A DNA stretch of 64,000 nucleotides from Streptomyces sp. NBC_00691. GTDB taxonomy: Bacteria > Actinomycetota > Actinomycetes > Streptomycetales > Streptomycetaceae. This document shows positions 17,724-28,470 of the stretch, one piece after another. Under the pieces are notes generated by a model. It worked only from the letters and a program-made list of their open reading frames with translations, did not search any database and was not told the origin of the DNA. Numbering within the stretch: the first letter of the stretch is position 1; every line of letters starts with the position of its first letter. The stretch spans positions 1,116,001 to 1,180,000 of the forward strand of contig NZ_CP109007.1 in assembly GCF_036226665.1 (NCBI RefSeq). Reading direction: 5' to 3'. Made by a program: the position numbers and the translations under genes.

Positions 17724-18227
17724 ATGACCTCCCCCCGCTCCACCTATGGAGGCGGTTACCACACCGCGCCGTCCTTCCCGGACACCCCGATCTACGACTC
17801 CCTGGTCGCGGAGCGGGGCACGCCTCAGATCGCCCCGATCCGAGTGCCCGCCGCTTACGACACCGGCAGCAGCTTCCCGGCCACCGGCAGCAGCTTCCCC
17901 TCCAGCGGTTCCTACCTGCCGGCGCTCCCCGCGGCACTGCCCGCCCTCCCGGCGGCGCCCAGCCCGCAGCCCTCCTACGGCAACGGCTACGGATACCCGC
18001 AGCCCGCCCAGCAGATGGCTCCCGTGCCCCTGCAGCACGCCCCCGCCCCGTACATCCCGCAGCAGCAGGTGGCCCCGCGCGGCTACCAGGGCGGTCAGTA
18101 CGCGCAGCCGCCCCGTCCCGCCCCCGCGGGGTACGAGGCGATGCGTCCGGCGGCGCCCCGGCCCGCCCCCGCCCCGATGCAGTACGAGGACCCGTACAAC
18201 CGTCCGTACCAGGGCGGAGGCTACTGA
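17724..18227 (+). CDS. Conserved Streptomyces Pro/Tyr/Gln-rich protein
   Basis: A 167-residue low-complexity protein with no signal peptide or membrane helix. A conserved-looking head (MTSPRSTYGGGYHTAPSFPD, then DSLVAERGTPQIAPIRVPAAYD) is followed by a Pro/Ala/Gln/Tyr-rich tail ending in NRPYQGGGY. I recognise this as a protein widely conserved among streptomycetes but know no function; it may belong to a DUF family around DUF6643 (not certain). The start is set by the family-like N-terminus because no Shine-Dalgarno sequence precedes the ATG. The T-rich region upstream suggests its own regulated promoter. Confidence 0.75.
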   Translation: MTSPRSTYGGGYHTAPSFPDTPIYDSLVAERGTPQIAPIRVPAAYDTGSSFPATGSSFPSSGSYLPALPAALPALPAAPSPQPSYGNGYGYPQPAQQMAPVPLQHAPAPYIPQQQVAPRGYQGGQYAQPPRPAPAGYEAMRPAAPRPAPAPMQYEDPYNRPYQGGGY

Positions 18228-18282
18228 CCGGCTTTCACCCTCCGGACGGCGTCGCGCCCGGGGCGGCTGGCAGGATGGCGGC

Positions 18283-19107
18283 ATGCCGACTCCTTCGATC
18301 CGCTCCGTCCACGTCCATCCGGTGAAGGCCATGCGTGCGCTGGCCCCCGCGGAGGCCGAGGTCCAGCCCTGGGGGCTGGCCGGGGACCGTCGCTGGGCCG
18401 TCGTCGACGCGGCGGGCAAGGTCGTGACCCAACGCCGTCACCCCCGGATGGCGTTGGCCACGGCGGACCCCCTGCCGGGCGGCGGGGTCGTCCTGTCCGC
18501 CTCCGGTCACCCGCCGCTGACGGTCGAGGTACCGCACCCCTCGTCCACGGTCACGGTGGAGATCTTCGACAAGCCGGTGGAGGCCGTGCCGGCCGGTCCC
18601 GAGTCGGCCGGCTGGCTCTCCTCGTACCTGGAGGGCGAGTTCCGGCTGGTCCACATGGACGCGCCCGAGCACCGGCGTCCGGTCGACCCGGACTACGCGC
18701 TGCCCGGCGAGACGGTGAGCTTCGCGGACGGCTATCCGCTGCTCGTCACCACCACCTCGTCGCTCGACGCCCTCAACTCCCTCATCGCACAGGGGGACCA
18801 CGCCCATGAGGGGCCGCTTCCGATGAACCGGTTCCGGCCGAACCTGGTGATCGAGGGCGCCGCTCCCTGGGCGGAGGACGGCTGGACGCGGCTCGCCGTC
18901 GGTGAGGTCGCCTTCCGGGTCGCTCGGCCGTGCGGGCGCTGTGTCGTCACCACGACGAACCAGTTCACCGCCGAGCGCGGCAAGGAGCCCCTGCGGACCC
19001 TGGCCCGGCACCGCAAGAGCGACGGCAGGGTCATCTTCGGCCAGAACCTCGTCCCCGAGCACACCGGCACCGTCCGGGTCGGCGACGAGGTCAAGATCCT
19101 GGACTGA
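18283..19107 (+). CDS. MOSC domain protein with N-terminal beta-barrel (YcbX-like)
   Basis: A 274-residue protein with the two-part YcbX architecture: N-terminal MOSC_N barrel (SIRSVHVHPVKAMRAL, GLAGDRRWAVVD) and C-terminal MOSC domain (MNRFRPNLVIEGAAPWAEDGW, RVARPCGRCVVTTTN). The Cys in PCGRC is the residue expected to carry sulfur or bind molybdenum cofactor in this family, which acts in N-hydroxylated-base reduction or cofactor-sulfur chemistry. No ferredoxin domain is fused. ATG 18283 has only a weak GGATGG-like ribosome site. No neighbouring molybdenum enzyme is visible, so its partner is not indicated. Confidence 0.9.
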   Translation: MPTPSIRSVHVHPVKAMRALAPAEAEVQPWGLAGDRRWAVVDAAGKVVTQRRHPRMALATADPLPGGGVVLSASGHPPLTVEVPHPSSTVTVEIFDKPVEAVPAGPESAGWLSSYLEGEFRLVHMDAPEHRRPVDPDYALPGETVSFADGYPLLVTTTSSLDALNSLIAQGDHAHEGPLPMNRFRPNLVIEGAAPWAEDGWTRLAVGEVAFRVARPCGRCVVTTTNQFTAERGKEPLRTLARHRKSDGRVIFGQNLVPEHTGTVRVGDEVKILD

Positions 19108-19370
19108 ACCGGGGCCCCCACCGCTCCGCCCGCCGAACCCCCGGTCTTCTCCCTGCCCGCCGTTCCCCTGCCCTGGGTCCGCCGAGCCACCTCCGTTCCC
19201 CTCTGCCCTCCGTCCGTCAGGCCCCTCCGGCTCTTTTCGCCGGGGCCACGGCCGGACCGACAGGAGACTCCCCCGCGGGACCCCCGTCACACTTGACCGA
19301 CCGACGGGCGGGGAACCCGCCGCCGGGGCACACTCGTTGAAGGAGCTGTGGACAACGAGGGGGTTGCGAC

Positions 19371-19979
19371 GTGCGCGCTGCCATCGGGCTGTGGCGCTGG
19401 CGGCACAATCCCCTGCGCCGGACCACGGATCTCGTCGAGGCCTGGGTCGCCTTCGTGGCGCTCGCGCTGCTCTGTCTCGTCGTGCCCCTCACCGGCTGGG
19501 CGGCCTGCACCTCCGCCCACGGCTCGCTGCAGCGCGCGGTCCGCACCCAGCAGGAGCAGCGCGTGCCGACGACGGCCCGGGTGCTCGGACTCGCCGACCG
19601 GCCCGCGGACGGCCCCAGGACCGCCGAGGCGGCCGGCGAGGAGCGGCTGCGGCGCTCCGTCGTGGCCGAGTGGACCGCACCCGACGGCTCGTCCCGTACG
19701 GGAACGGTGACGACGGCCCGGCGGACCTCCGCCCCGGGCTCCACCTTCCCGATCTGGACCGACCGGTACGGACACCCCGTGGCTCCGCCCATGCACGCGG
19801 ACACCGCCCGCGCCCACGCGGTCGTCGCCGGTCTGACGGCCGCTCTGCTCGCGGGGCTCATGGTCGAGGTCGTCCGCCGCCTCGCCGTACGCCGTCTGGT
19901 GCTGACGCGGTACGCGCGCCTCGACCGCGCGTGGGCGGCGGCCGGACCGGACTGGGGCCGCACCGGGACCGGCAGCTGA
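19371..19979 (+). CDS. Rv1733c-like two-helix membrane protein
   Basis: A 202-residue protein with the layout of the mycobacterial Rv1733c family: a basic start ([20 protein letters not shown]), a first helix ([21 protein letters not shown]), a 100-residue extracytoplasmic beta-rich domain ([39 protein letters not shown]), a second helix ([19 protein letters not shown]) and a short basic tail. GTG 19371 has GAGGGGG seven bases upstream. The biochemical function of this family is unknown. It is transcribed in the same direction as the beta-helix/AAA+ gene, but 241 bases separate them. Confidence 0.82.
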   Translation: MRAAIGLWRWRHNPLRRTTDLVEAWVAFVALALLCLVVPLTGWAACTSAHGSLQRAVRTQQEQRVPTTARVLGLADRPADGPRTAEAAGEERLRRSVVAEWTAPDGSSRTGTVTTARRTSAPGSTFPIWTDRYGHPVAPPMHADTARAHAVVAGLTAALLAGLMVEVVRRLAVRRLVLTRYARLDRAWAAAGPDWGRTGTGS

Positions 19980-20220
19980 CCCCCGTCGGACCGTGGTCGA
20001 ACCGGGACGGATCCGACGTCGGGCAGGGCCGCCGCGCGACCGAGCCCGACCGACCTCGACCATCGGCGACCGTCCCCTGACCGGGCGTGACATGTGGCCG
20101 GTGCCCGCCCCGCCGCGGGTACGCGTGCGGGTCCACGACCCGTCAACCCCGTGCCCTCGCGCGCGCTACGGTGGGGCATCGGATCAGCGGCGAGGCATGA
20201 GGCGGGGGCAGGACACACCC

Positions 20221-22626
20221 ATGGCACAGGGCACGGTCCAGGTGACGCACACCGGCACATCGCGGTGGCGGCGCCGCACGGGTGAGTACCCCTCGCTCGC
20301 CGCCGCACTCGAAGCGGCCGGGGACGGGGACGTGCTCACCATCGCTCCCGGCACCTACCGGGAGAACCTCGTGGTGCGGCGTGCCGTCACCCTGCGCGGC
20401 CCCGAAGGCTCGATCGGCTCGGTGCGGATCGCACCGCCGGACGGGGTGCCGCTGACGCTGCGCGCCTCCGTCACCGTCCAGGACCTCCACATCGAGGGGC
20501 AGGACGTCGCCGCACCCGCGCTGCTCGTCGAGGACGGCACTCCCGAGCTGCTCGATCTGCGGATCATGACCCGCTCGGCCGCCGGGATAGAGGTGCGGGG
20601 CGCGGCCCGGCCGACCGTCCGCCGCTGCACCGTCGACAATCCCGCCGGGGTCGGCATCGCCGTGGTCGACGGCGCGGGCGGGGTGTTCGAGGAGTGCGAG
20701 GTGGTCTCCGCCGGGCAGGCGGGCGTCTCGGTGCGGGGCGGCGCGCATCCGCGGCTGGAACGCTGCCGGGTGCACCACGCCTCCGGCGCCGGGATCGCCG
20801 TGACCGGTGAGGGCAGCGGGCTCGAGGGCGTCGGCTGCGAGGTGTACGAGATCAAGGGCGCGGGTCTCCAGATCGCGGCCCGCGCGACCGCCCACCTCAC
20901 CGACTCCTCGGTGCACCGCACCTCGGGCGACGGCATCACGCTCGACACCGACGCGGTGCTCACGCTCTCCGACTGCGACATCCACGACGTCCCGGAGAAC
21001 GCCGTCGACCTGCGCTCGCGCTCGGTCCTCACGCTGACCCGGTCGACGGTCCGCCGCTTCGGACGCAACGGCCTCTCGGTCTGGGATCCGGGGACCCGGG
21101 TGGACGCCAACCAGTGCGAGATCCACGACAGTACGGGCGACTACCCGGCGGTGTGGGTCAGCGACGGGGCGACCGCCGTCCTCGACGCCTGCCGGGTGCA
21201 CGACGTGCCGGACGCGTTGTTCGTCCTCGACCGGGGTTCGCGCGTGGACGTCGTCGACAGCGATCTGTCGCAGGTGCGGAACACGGCGGTGTCGGTGAGC
21301 GACGGGGCGACGGCGCAGCTCGACGACTGCCGGATCCGGGAGGCGTCGACGGGTGCCTGGTTCCGGGACCACGGCAGCGGCGGCACGCTCGGCGGCTGCA
21401 CGATCGACTCCGTGCAGACCGGCGTCATCGTCACCAAGGGCGCCGATCCCACGATCGACCGGTGCACGGTCACCTCGCCGGCCGAGGCCGGTTTCTACGT
21501 GTCGGCGGAGGGCCGTGGCTCCTTCACCGGCTGCCGGGTCACGGGCAGCGGCGGATACGGCTTCCACGTCACCGACGGCTGCCGGACCACCCTGCGCAAG
21601 TGCCGTACGGAGCGGTGCGCGCGCGGTGGTTACGAGTTCCCGGAGGAGGGCGCGAGCGCCGAGGACTGCACCAGTGACGAGAGCGCGGTCCGGTCCTCCG
21701 TCCCCGACGGCGGGACGGTGCTGACGGCCACCCAGTCGGGGGGACTCCTCGGGACGGTGCCCACGCCCCGGGTCCCGGCCGCCGTGCCGGTCCCGGAGGT
21801 TCCGGCGGTGGACGCCCGTTCCTCGCAGGACGTGCTCGGAGAACTGGACGCCCTGGTGGGTCTGGAGAGCGTCAAGCTGGAGGTGCGGACCCTCACCAAC
21901 ATGATCGAGGTGGGGCGCAGACGCCAGGAGGCGGGGCTCAAGGCCGCCTCGGTCCGCCGTCATCTGGTCTTCACGGGCAACCCGGGCACGGGCAAGACGA
22001 CGGTGGCCCGGCTGTACGGCGAGATCCTGGCCTCGCTGGGGGTCCTGGAGCGCGGTCATCTGGTGGAGGTCTCCCGGGTGGACCTGGTCGGCGAGCACAT
22101 CGGCTCGACGGCGATCCGTACCCAGGAGGCCTTCGACCGGGCGCGCGGCGGGGTGCTGTTCGTCGACGAGGCCTACGCCCTGTCCCCGGAGGACTCGGGC
22201 CGGGACTTCGGCCGGGAGGCGATCGACACGCTGGTGAAGCTGATGGAGGACCACCGGGACGCGGTGGTGGTCATCGTCGCGGGCTACACGGCGGAGATGG
22301 AGCGCTTCCTCACGGTCAACCCAGGTGTGGCGTCGCGTTTCTCGCGGACCATCACCTTCGGCGACTACGACCCGGACGAGCTGCTGCGGATCGTGGGGCA
22401 GCAGGCGGACGAGCACGAGTACCGGCTCGCCCCGGGCACGGACGAGGCGCTGCTCGTGTACTTCGCGAAGCTGCCCAAGGGCCCGGCCTTCGGCAACGGG
22501 CGTACGGCGCGGCAGACGTTCGAGTCGATGGTGGAGCGGCACGCGGGCCGGGTCGCCGAGCTCACCGAGGCGAGCACGGACGACCTGACCCTGCTCTACC
22601 CGGAGGATCTGCCCGAACTCCCCTGA
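20221..22626 (+). CDS. Right-handed beta-helix protein fused to a CbxX/SpoVK-type AAA+ ATPase
   Basis: An 801-residue fusion with no signal peptide. Residues about 15-500 form a long right-handed parallel beta-helix: a NosD/pectate-lyase-type opening ([29 protein letters not shown]) and then about twenty coils of 20-25 residues. A Pro-rich linker leads to an AAA+ domain of the CbxX/CfqX/SpoVK group: Walker [10 protein letters not shown] (586-594), Walker [11 protein letters not shown] (about 645-654), sensor 1 region [11 protein letters not shown], arginine finger in [12 protein letters not shown]. The same ATPase type occurs in Rubisco activase CbbX and in EccA of type VII secretion. ATG 20221 has AGGA seven bases upstream. 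Its 3' end overlaps the convergent hydrolase gene by 31 bases. The fusion suggests an ATP-driven remodeller with a protein- or glycan-binding arm (inference). Confidence 0.88.
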   Translation: MAQGTVQVTHTGTSRWRRRTGEYPSLAAALEAAGDGDVLTIAPGTYRENLVVRRAVTLRGPEGSIGSVRIAPPDGVPLTLRASVTVQDLHIEGQDVAAPALLVEDGTPELLDLRIMTRSAAGIEVRGAARPTVRRCTVDNPAGVGIAVVDGAGGVFEECEVVSAGQAGVSVRGGAHPRLERCRVHHASGAGIAVTGEGSGLEGVGCEVYEIKGAGLQIAARATAHLTDSSVHRTSGDGITLDTDAVLTLSDCDIHDVPENAVDLRSRSVLTLTRSTVRRFGRNGLSVWDPGTRVDANQCEIHDSTGDYPAVWVSDGATAVLDACRVHDVPDALFVLDRGSRVDVVDSDLSQVRNTAVSVSDGATAQLDDCRIREASTGAWFRDHGSGGTLGGCTIDSVQTGVIVTKGADPTIDRCTVTSPAEAGFYVSAEGRGSFTGCRVTGSGGYGFHVTDGCRTTLRKCRTERCARGGYEFPEEGASAEDCTSDESAVRSSVPDGGTVLTATQSGGLLGTVPTPRVPAAVPVPEVPAVDARSSQDVLGELDALVGLESVKLEVRTLTNMIEVGRRRQEAGLKAASVRRHLVFTGNPGTGKTTVARLYGEILASLGVLERGHLVEVSRVDLVGEHIGSTAIRTQEAFDRARGGVLFVDEAYALSPEDSGRDFGREAIDTLVKLMEDHRDAVVVIVAGYTAEMERFLTVNPGVASRFSRTITFGDYDPDELLRIVGQQADEHEYRLAPGTDEALLVYFAKLPKGPAFGNGRTARQTFESMVERHAGRVAELTEASTDDLTLLYPEDLPELP

Positions 22627-25031
22627 CCCGCCGTCGTGTCCGGTTCGCGCGGGTGGGGTACGGCGGGCGGGAGGCGGTCCAGGAGGGCGCCGCGCCGGTG
22701 GGCGAACGCCGGGTCGGCCTGGTAGTCGGAGTGGCCCAGGATCGGTTCGGGCAGCGGATGCGCGCGGGTGCGGCCGTAGGCGACGGGGTCGAGCAGGACG
22801 GCCGCGTCGACCGCCGGCCTGCCGTCCTCGGCGGGGACGCGGACGGGTCCGCCGATGGGGTCGGTGGCGCGGTACAGATTGCTCCAGCAGTGGACCGTAC
22901 GGTTGAGGGCGCGCAGCGCCTCCGGGCCGAAGTAGGCCGGGAACCAGCGTCCGTAGAGCCGCTCCAGGGGCGACCCGTAGGTGAGGAGCGCGACCCTGCC
23001 GCGGGTGGCGGGCGGCAGCTGCCAGACGGCGGCCGCGGCGAGCACGCTGCCCTGGGAGTGTCCCGAGATGACGAGCCGGCCGCCGGTGCTCCGGGTCCAG
23101 GAGCTCATCCGCCAGGTCAGGTCGGGGACCGCCCGTTCGGCGTAGCAGGGCGGCGCGAACGGGTGGGCGGCACGCGGCCAGAACGTACCGACGTCCCAGA
23201 GGATGCCGATGGTGCGGCGGGCGGAGGCGTCCCGGTAGGCGCGACGGCCCCAGGTGACGAAGAGCAGGAAGCCGAAGCCGATCATCCAGGAGCCGATGGC
23301 CTGGGTGACGGTGGCCAGGGAGGCGATCGCCGGATGGGCTCCGTCGAAGGCGCGGCCCGGGACGTTGCCGCTGGCCCAGGCCCCGGCGACGGAGCCGGCC
23401 CCGAGGAGCAGGGTCGCTCCGGAGACGACGCCGACGAGCACGGGCGCGGAGTCGGTGAGCGACGCCCGTGCCCGGCCGTCCGCGATCCGGCCGGTGCGGA
23501 CGGGGTCGCGTTCGTCGGCGGCGTCGTAGTCCGTCTCGACCTGGGCGCGCAGCCGGCGTCCGGCGAGCACGGTCCGTACGGCGAGGAGGACGGCGGGCAC
23601 GAGCAGCAGCAGGAGCAGCACGGGGATGACGGACGCCTGCCAGCTGAGCAGCACGGGCGGGCCGATCCGGGGGCCGCTGTCGCCCATGCCCGGGGTGGCG
23701 GGCCCGTCGAGCCAGTCGGCGACCCGCTGGGCGACACCGCCGGACATCACTCCGGCGAGGGCGCAGGCGAGCATGGCGACGGCGGGCCCGCCGAGTCCGC
23801 GCAGCGCGGTACGGGGGTCCCTGCGGGGCCGCTGGAGGAGGACGGCGACGACGCCGAGGGCGACGACGAGGCCGCCCTGGGCGAGGGTGAGTCCGCCGAA
23901 GGCGATGTTGCCGGGCAGGGCCCCGCCGGAGGTCCAGCCGGGGCGGGACCAGCCGGCGTAGACGGCGCTGAGGGCGAGCACGGTGAGCGAGACCCCGGGC
24001 AGCCAGGAGACGAGGGCGCGTTCGACGCGCAGGTCGAGGCGGCGTTCGCTGCGGCCGCGGCGGCAGACGACCCAGAGGACGAGCACCGCGAGGGTGGCGA
24101 CGGCGGCCTGGAGGGTCCGGCCGAGGACGGCACCGGCGCCGGGGGCGGTGACATCGTGCCGGGCGGTGGCCGTGGCGAGGGCGGCGGCGACGGTGAGGAA
24201 GCCGGCGGCGGTGTGGGCGGCCCTGAGGCGTGCGACGAGCCGGCGGCCGTACCAGAAGCCGGGGCGGCCGAGGGCGGGCCGCAGCTCGACGGGGCCGGGG
24301 CCGTCGTCCCCCCGGTCGGCGCTCTCGGTATCGGCGGACCCGTCCGCGGCGGGGGCCGACGCCTCGGCGGCCCGCGGTGCCGGCACGGGGTCGTCGTATC
24401 CGGTGGGCGGGCGCTGGGCCTCGTACGCGCTCCACGTCCGGTTCGACAGGTACCAGAGGAGGCCGACGAGCAGGGTCGGCACCAGGGCGGCGACGGCGAG
24501 ACGTCGTCCGGGCGCCGACCACCAGCCGCCCCGCGCCTCGGAGAGGAAACCGAGCCAGGAGTACGCGTCGGTGCAGGCGGCGCTCGCGGCGCACTGCCAG
24601 GCCGTCAGGTCGAGGGCGACCTCGCAGGCCGCGGCGGTGAGGAGCACGGTGAGGGTGAGGGCCACGAGCCGGACGAGGACCCCGTACGTCCGGACGAGAC
24701 CGGGCCTGCCCTGGGCGGGCGGGCGCATCCAGTGCGCGAGGTTGGCGACCATGAAGGGCAGGAGCAGCAGCCACAGGGCGCGGGCCCCGTCGCCGGAGGT
24801 CAGATTGGACCAGACGTACGCCTCCGGGACCGGGCGGGCCGCGTACCGTTCAGGGTGGTCCTCGGCGTCGACGTCCTCGGCGCGCCGGTGCATGGCGGCG
24901 GTCCGGTCGCCGGTGATCCGTACGGTCCTCGGGTCGTCGAGCATGTCCTGGGGGGTGGCTCCGCCGACTCCGTGGACGAGGAGTTCGAGCGCCGCTCCCC
25001 CGCTCTCCGGAGCGGGTGTGGCAGGGGACAC
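22596..25031 (-). CDS. Large multi-helix membrane protein with alpha/beta-hydrolase (lipase-like) domain
   Basis: An 811-residue protein. It opens with a hydrolase-like strand ([17 protein letters not shown], reminiscent of the oxyanion strand of alpha/beta-hydrolases). About ten hydrophobic helices then cross a long middle region with an acidic, Pro/Ala-rich loop around residues 225-265. The C-terminal part carries the nucleophile elbow [14 protein letters not shown] (near residue 640) followed by [20 protein letters not shown] and [11 protein letters not shown], which look like lipase features. A serine esterase or lipase acting at the membrane is a reasonable inference; the substrate is unknown. 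GTG 25031 has AGAGGAAG about eight bases upstream. It is divergent from the DeoR gene, and its 3' end overlaps the AAA+ gene. Confidence 0.8.
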   Translation of the reverse strand: MSPATPAPESGGAALELLVHGVGGATPQDMLDDPRTVRITGDRTAAMHRRAEDVDAEDHPERYAARPVPEAYVWSNLTSGDGARALWLLLLPFMVANLAHWMRPPAQGRPGLVRTYGVLVRLVALTLTVLLTAAACEVALDLTAWQCAASAACTDAYSWLGFLSEARGGWWSAPGRRLAVAALVPTLLVGLLWYLSNRTWSAYEAQRPPTGYDDPVPAPRAAEASAPAADGSADTESADRGDDGPGPVELRPALGRPGFWYGRRLVARLRAAHTAAGFLTVAAALATATARHDVTAPGAGAVLGRTLQAAVATLAVLVLWVVCRRGRSERRLDLRVERALVSWLPGVSLTVLALSAVYAGWSRPGWTSGGALPGNIAFGGLTLAQGGLVVALGVVAVLLQRPRRDPRTALRGLGGPAVAMLACALAGVMSGGVAQRVADWLDGPATPGMGDSGPRIGPPVLLSWQASVIPVLLLLLLVPAVLLAVRTVLAGRRLRAQVETDYDAADERDPVRTGRIADGRARASLTDSAPVLVGVVSGATLLLGAGSVAGAWASGNVPGRAFDGAHPAIASLATVTQAIGSWMIGFGFLLFVTWGRRAYRDASARRTIGILWDVGTFWPRAAHPFAPPCYAERAVPDLTWRMSSWTRSTGGRLVISGHSQGSVLAAAAVWQLPPATRGRVALLTYGSPLERLYGRWFPAYFGPEALRALNRTVHCWSNLYRATDPIGGPVRVPAEDGRPAVDAAVLLDPVAYGRTRAHPLPEPILGHSDYQADPAFAHRRGALLDRLPPAVPHPREPDTTAGQGSSGRSSG

Positions 25032-25165
25032 TGAGGGGACTTCCTCTCAGGGTGGGAAGATGCGACGTCGGCACCAGGATCGCGGACAGTGACACGCCCG
25101 CGCATCGTTCCTCACCGAATCCGACACCCATCCCCTTGTCTCCTGCGGAAGGACCGGCCCCGGCG

Positions 25166-25993
25166 GTGACTGACAACCAGAACCTCCTCGCGGAGCAGCG
25201 GCGTGCCCTGATCCTCGACGAGGTACGGCGGCGCGGCGGCGTACGGGTCAACGAGCTGACCCGTCGCCTCAGCGTCTCGGACATGACGATCCGTCGGGAC
25301 CTGGACGCGCTGGCCCGGCAGGGCATGCTCGCGAAGGTGCACGGCGGGGCCGTTCCGGTGGTCGAGGCGAGTACCCACGAGCCGGGCTTCGAGGCCAAGT
25401 CGGTGCTCGAACCGAGCGCCAAGGACGAGATCGCCCGGACGGCGGCGGCGATGGTCGCGCCGGGCAGTGCGATCGCCCTGTCCGGTGGCACGACGACGTA
25501 CGCCCTGGCGCGGCATCTGCTCGACGTGCCGGACCTGACCGTGGTGACGAACTCGGTCCGGGTGGCGGACGTGTTCCACGAGGCGCAACTGGCGGGCAGC
25601 GGTGGGGAGTCGCGGCGCGGGGCGGCCACGGTCGTCCTGACGGGCGGGGTGCGCACGCCGTCCGACGCGCTGGTGGGGCCGGTGGCGGACCGGGCGGTCC
25701 GCTCGCTCCACTTCGACCTGCTGTTCCTCGGGGTGCACGGCATCTCGGTGGAGGCGGGTCTGTCGACGCCGAATCTGGCGGAGGCGGAGACCAACGGGTG
25801 CCTGATGCGGTCGGCGCGTCGGGTCGTCGTGGTCGCCGACCACACCAAGTGGGGCACGGTGGGCCTGAGTTCGTTCGCCGGTCTGGACGAGGTGGACACC
25901 TGGGTGACGGACCGCGGCCTTCCCGCGGACGTACGGGCCGAGGTGGCGGAGCACCTGCCGGGGCTCGTGGTGGCGGGCGAGGAGCAGGCGTGA
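25166..25993 (+). CDS. DeoR/GlpR-family transcriptional regulator
   Basis: A 275-residue repressor-type protein. The N-terminal HTH reads RGGVRVNELTRRLSVSDMTI with RRDLDALARQGMLAKVHGGAV, the hallmark of the family. The C-terminal sugar-phosphate-sensor domain has IALSGGTTTYALARHL, LTVVTNSV, FLGVHGIS and VVVVADHTKWG. It likely senses a phosphorylated sugar or related metabolite. GTG 25166 is selected by domain length; GGAAGGA lies about 12 bases upstream. No sugar-catabolic operon is attached, only SRPBCC genes downstream, so its target may be elsewhere. Confidence 0.88.
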   Translation: MTDNQNLLAEQRRALILDEVRRRGGVRVNELTRRLSVSDMTIRRDLDALARQGMLAKVHGGAVPVVEASTHEPGFEAKSVLEPSAKDEIARTAAAMVAPGSAIALSGGTTTYALARHLLDVPDLTVVTNSVRVADVFHEAQLAGSGGESRRGAATVVLTGGVRTPSDALVGPVADRAVRSLHFDLLFLGVHGISVEAGLSTPNLAEAETNGCLMRSARRVVVVADHTKWGTVGLSSFAGLDEVDTWVTDRGLPADVRAEVAEHLPGLVVAGEEQA

Positions 25994-26015
25994 GGCTTCT
26001 TTCCGGGGGCCGGTC

Positions 26016-26456
26016 ATGACCCTCTTCCGAGTCGTACGGACCGTGTCGCCGGCGCCGGACGAGGTGTGGCGGCGGCTCACGGACTGGCCTGCCCATGGCC
26101 GCCAGGTGCCGCTCACGCGGACGAGGGTGCTGACGCCTGGGCCGAACCGGGCCGGGACCCGTTTCACGGCCCGTACCGGTATCGGCCGGCTGTCCTTCGA
26201 CGATCCGATGGAGGTCGTGGTCTGGGAGCCGCCGGGGGCGGACCGGCCGGGCGTGTGCCGTCTGGAGAAGTCCGGGCGGGTCGTACGGGGGTGGGCGCTG
26301 GTCGAGGTGACGGAGGCGCCGGGCGGCGGAAGCCGGGTGGTGTGGACCGAGGAACTGTCCGTACGGGGCCTGCCGCGGGTCTTCGACCCGGTGCTCCGGC
26401 GGGCGGGCCGGACCCTGTTCGGCCGGGCGGTGGACGGGCTGTTGCGGATGCGGTGA
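26016..26456 (+). CDS. SRPBCC (START-like) family protein
   Basis: A 146-residue single-domain protein with the helix-grip signature: VVRTVSPAPDEVWRRLTDWPAHG at the start, LSFDDPMEVVVWEPP in the middle, and the closing amphipathic helix LRRAGRTLFGRAVDGLLR. These folds bind hydrophobic ligands in a central cavity. It begins 22 bases after the DeoR stop on the same strand, so it may share that transcript. No catalytic residues can be named. Confidence 0.8.
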   Translation: MTLFRVVRTVSPAPDEVWRRLTDWPAHGRQVPLTRTRVLTPGPNRAGTRFTARTGIGRLSFDDPMEVVVWEPPGADRPGVCRLEKSGRVVRGWALVEVTEAPGGGSRVVWTEELSVRGLPRVFDPVLRRAGRTLFGRAVDGLLRMR

Positions 26457-26681
26457 GACGGGCACGGCGAGCGGGTCGGCCGAGGCGGTAGCGGCGGCCG
26501 GGGCGGCCTCGCGGTGCGGGAGGCCGCGCCGCGGGCCGGGCGGAAGGGGCCTCGGCGGCCTGGTCGGCGCGGAGCCCGGGAGTGAGCGGGGCCACCGTCC
26601 GCACCCCCTGTGCTGTTGACATTCCGTCAGCTAGGGTGCACTTCCGCTTCCGTCCCGTTCCATCCTGGGGAGGGTTGGTCC

Positions 26682-27182
26682 ATGGCACGCCGACTGAGGC
26701 CGGTGGAGCTCGACTTCACCGCGTCCGCGCCCGTCCGTCTGGTCTTCACGGCGACGCTCGCCGCCCCGCCCCCGACCGTCTACCGGTCCCTGGCCGTGGA
26801 GGTGGGAAGCATGCCCGCCTGGTTCACCGCGGTCACCTCGGCCGTACCGTCGGGCGACGGGGCGGGCCGGACGGTCCGCCTCCGGGGCGGGATCGTCTTC
26901 GAGGAGACGATCCTCGCCTCCGAGCCCGACACCCGGTACGCCTACCGGGTCGACTCGACCAACGCCCCCGGCATGGCGGCCCTCGCGGAGGAGTGGGTCC
27001 TCTCCCCCGCCGGGAAGGGCACCCGGCTGCGGTGGACGATGGCCGCCGACGGCGCCGCGCCGTTCCGGCTGGCGCTGCGCCTGGCCGGGCCGAGCGTGGG
27101 ACTGTCCTTCCGGGACGCCGCGCGCCGGCTCGACCGGCGGCTCACTCCGGCCAGGCCCCCGTCGCCAGGAACCGTTCGATAG
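26682..27182 (+). CDS. SRPBCC (START-like) family protein
   Basis: A 166-residue helix-grip protein ([64 protein letters not shown]). ATG 26682 has GGGGAGG eight bases upstream. It resembles the preceding SRPBCC protein in fold but not closely in sequence, so a recent duplication is not indicated. Its last 41 bases overlap the convergent cysteine-synthase-family gene. A potential TAGGGT element lies at 26632, but I see no properly spaced -35. Confidence 0.8.
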   Translation: MARRLRPVELDFTASAPVRLVFTATLAAPPPTVYRSLAVEVGSMPAWFTAVTSAVPSGDGAGRTVRLRGGIVFEETILASEPDTRYAYRVDSTNAPGMAALAEEWVLSPAGKGTRLRWTMAADGAAPFRLALRLAGPSVGLSFRDAARRLDRRLTPARPPSPGTVR

Positions 27183-28284
27183 CGGCGCTGTACGGGCCGA
27201 TGTCGAGGCCCTGGGCGGCCAGCCAGTCGTCGGAGTAGTACTTGTCCAGGTAGCGCTCGCCGCCGTCGCAGATCAGGGTGACGACACTGCCGGTCCGCTC
27301 GTGGGCGACCATCTCGGCGATGATCTTGAAGGCGCTCCACAGGCCGGTACCGGTGGAGCCGCCCGCCTTGCGGCCGATCGCCGCCTCCAGGGCGCGGACG
27401 GCGGCGACGCTCGCCGCGTCGGGCACCTTCATCATGCGGTCGACGGCGCCGGGCACGAAGCTCGGCTCCATCCGGGGGCGGCCGATGCCCTCGATCCGGG
27501 AACCGCAGTCGGCGGTGGCGTGCGGGTCGTGATGCGTCCAGCCGTCGAAGAAACAGGAGTTCTCGGGGTCGGCGACACAGATGCGGGTGTCGTGCTGCAT
27601 GTAGTGGACGTACCGGGCGATGGTCGCCGAGGTGCCGCCGGTGCCCGCGGTGGCCACGATCCAGGCCGGCTCCGGGTACCGCTCCAGCCTCAGCTGCTGG
27701 TACATCGATTCGGCGATGTTGTTGTTGCCGCGCCAGTCGGTGGCCCGCTCCGCGTAGGTGAACTGGTCCATGTAGTGACCGCCGGTGCGCTCCGCGAGCG
27801 CGGCGGCCTCCTCGTACATCGTCCGCGAGTCGTCGACGAAGTGGCACTGCCCGCCGTGGAATTCGATCAGCCGGCACTTCTCGGGGCTGGTCGTGCGGGG
27901 CATCACGGAGATGAAGGGCACGCCGATGAGCTTCGCGAAGTACGCCTCGGAGACGGCGGTCGAACCGCTGGAGGCCTCGATGACGGGCTTGCCGGGCCGG
28001 ATCCAGCCGTTGCAGAGGCCGTACAGGAAGAGGGAGCGGGCGAGGCGGTGCTTGAGGCTGCCGGTGGGGTGGGTGGACTCGTCCTTGAGGTACAGGTCGA
28101 TGCCCCACTTCTCTGGCAGCGGGAAGCGCAGCAGATGCGTGTCGGCCGAGCGGTTGGCGTCGGCCTGGACCTTGCGGACGGCCTCCTTGAGCCAGGACCG
28201 GTACGCGGGATCGGTGCGGTCGATGTCGACGGTCACCGCCGCCGCGGTGACACCGCTCTCCACACTGTTCTCGGTGGTGCTCAT
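27142..28284 (-). CDS. PLP-dependent cysteine desulfhydrase, Cds1-like (cysteine-synthase family)
   Basis: A 380-residue fold-type II PLP enzyme. The Schiff-base Lys is in HPTGSLKHR (K78). The substrate-carboxylate loop [14 protein letters not shown] replaces the usual SSGNTG pattern, and the PLP-phosphate loop is [15 protein letters not shown]. Length, the PRTTSPEK segment, [12 protein letters not shown] and the C-terminal [14 protein letters not shown] match the Cds1/Rv3684 group, which degrades L-cysteine to H2S, pyruvate and ammonia rather than making it. ATG 28284 has GAGGAGAGG about seven bases upstream. It is a single-gene unit, convergent with the SRPBCC gene. Confidence 0.88.
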   Translation of the reverse strand: MSTTENSVESGVTAAAVTVDIDRTDPAYRSWLKEAVRKVQADANRSADTHLLRFPLPEKWGIDLYLKDESTHPTGSLKHRLARSLFLYGLCNGWIRPGKPVIEASSGSTAVSEAYFAKLIGVPFISVMPRTTSPEKCRLIEFHGGQCHFVDDSRTMYEEAAALAERTGGHYMDQFTYAERATDWRGNNNIAESMYQQLRLERYPEPAWIVATAGTGGTSATIARYVHYMQHDTRICVADPENSCFFDGWTHHDPHATADCGSRIEGIGRPRMEPSFVPGAVDRMMKVPDAASVAAVRALEAAIGRKAGGSTGTGLWSAFKIIAEMVAHERTGSVVTLICDGGERYLDKYYSDDWLAAQGLDIGPYSAAIERFLATGAWPE

Positions 28285-28470
28285 CCGCGCCTCTCCTCGA
28301 TCACGTCCCAGGTACTCCCCTGGTGCCGACGATACCCCTCTCACCTGGGCAAACGTTTCCTTTGACTGTCCATAGGGATGACTTGAGGACGCCGTACGGA
28401 AGGGCCTCTGGTGCGGGCCGCGACGGCCCGGCACACTGGAGGGGCAACCGGGTGAAAGGGGCGGATCGGC

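Noticed and set aside
20143..24774. 1,543-codon minus-strand frame across the beta-helix/AAA+ gene
   Set aside because: Arg/Pro-rich antisense shadow; the plus-strand frame shows Walker motifs and the overlapping hydrolase gene uses another frame.
26616..26637. TTGACA plus TAGGGT promoter before the second SRPBCC gene
   Set aside because: The two hexamers are separated by only ten bases, too close for a sigma-70-type promoter.
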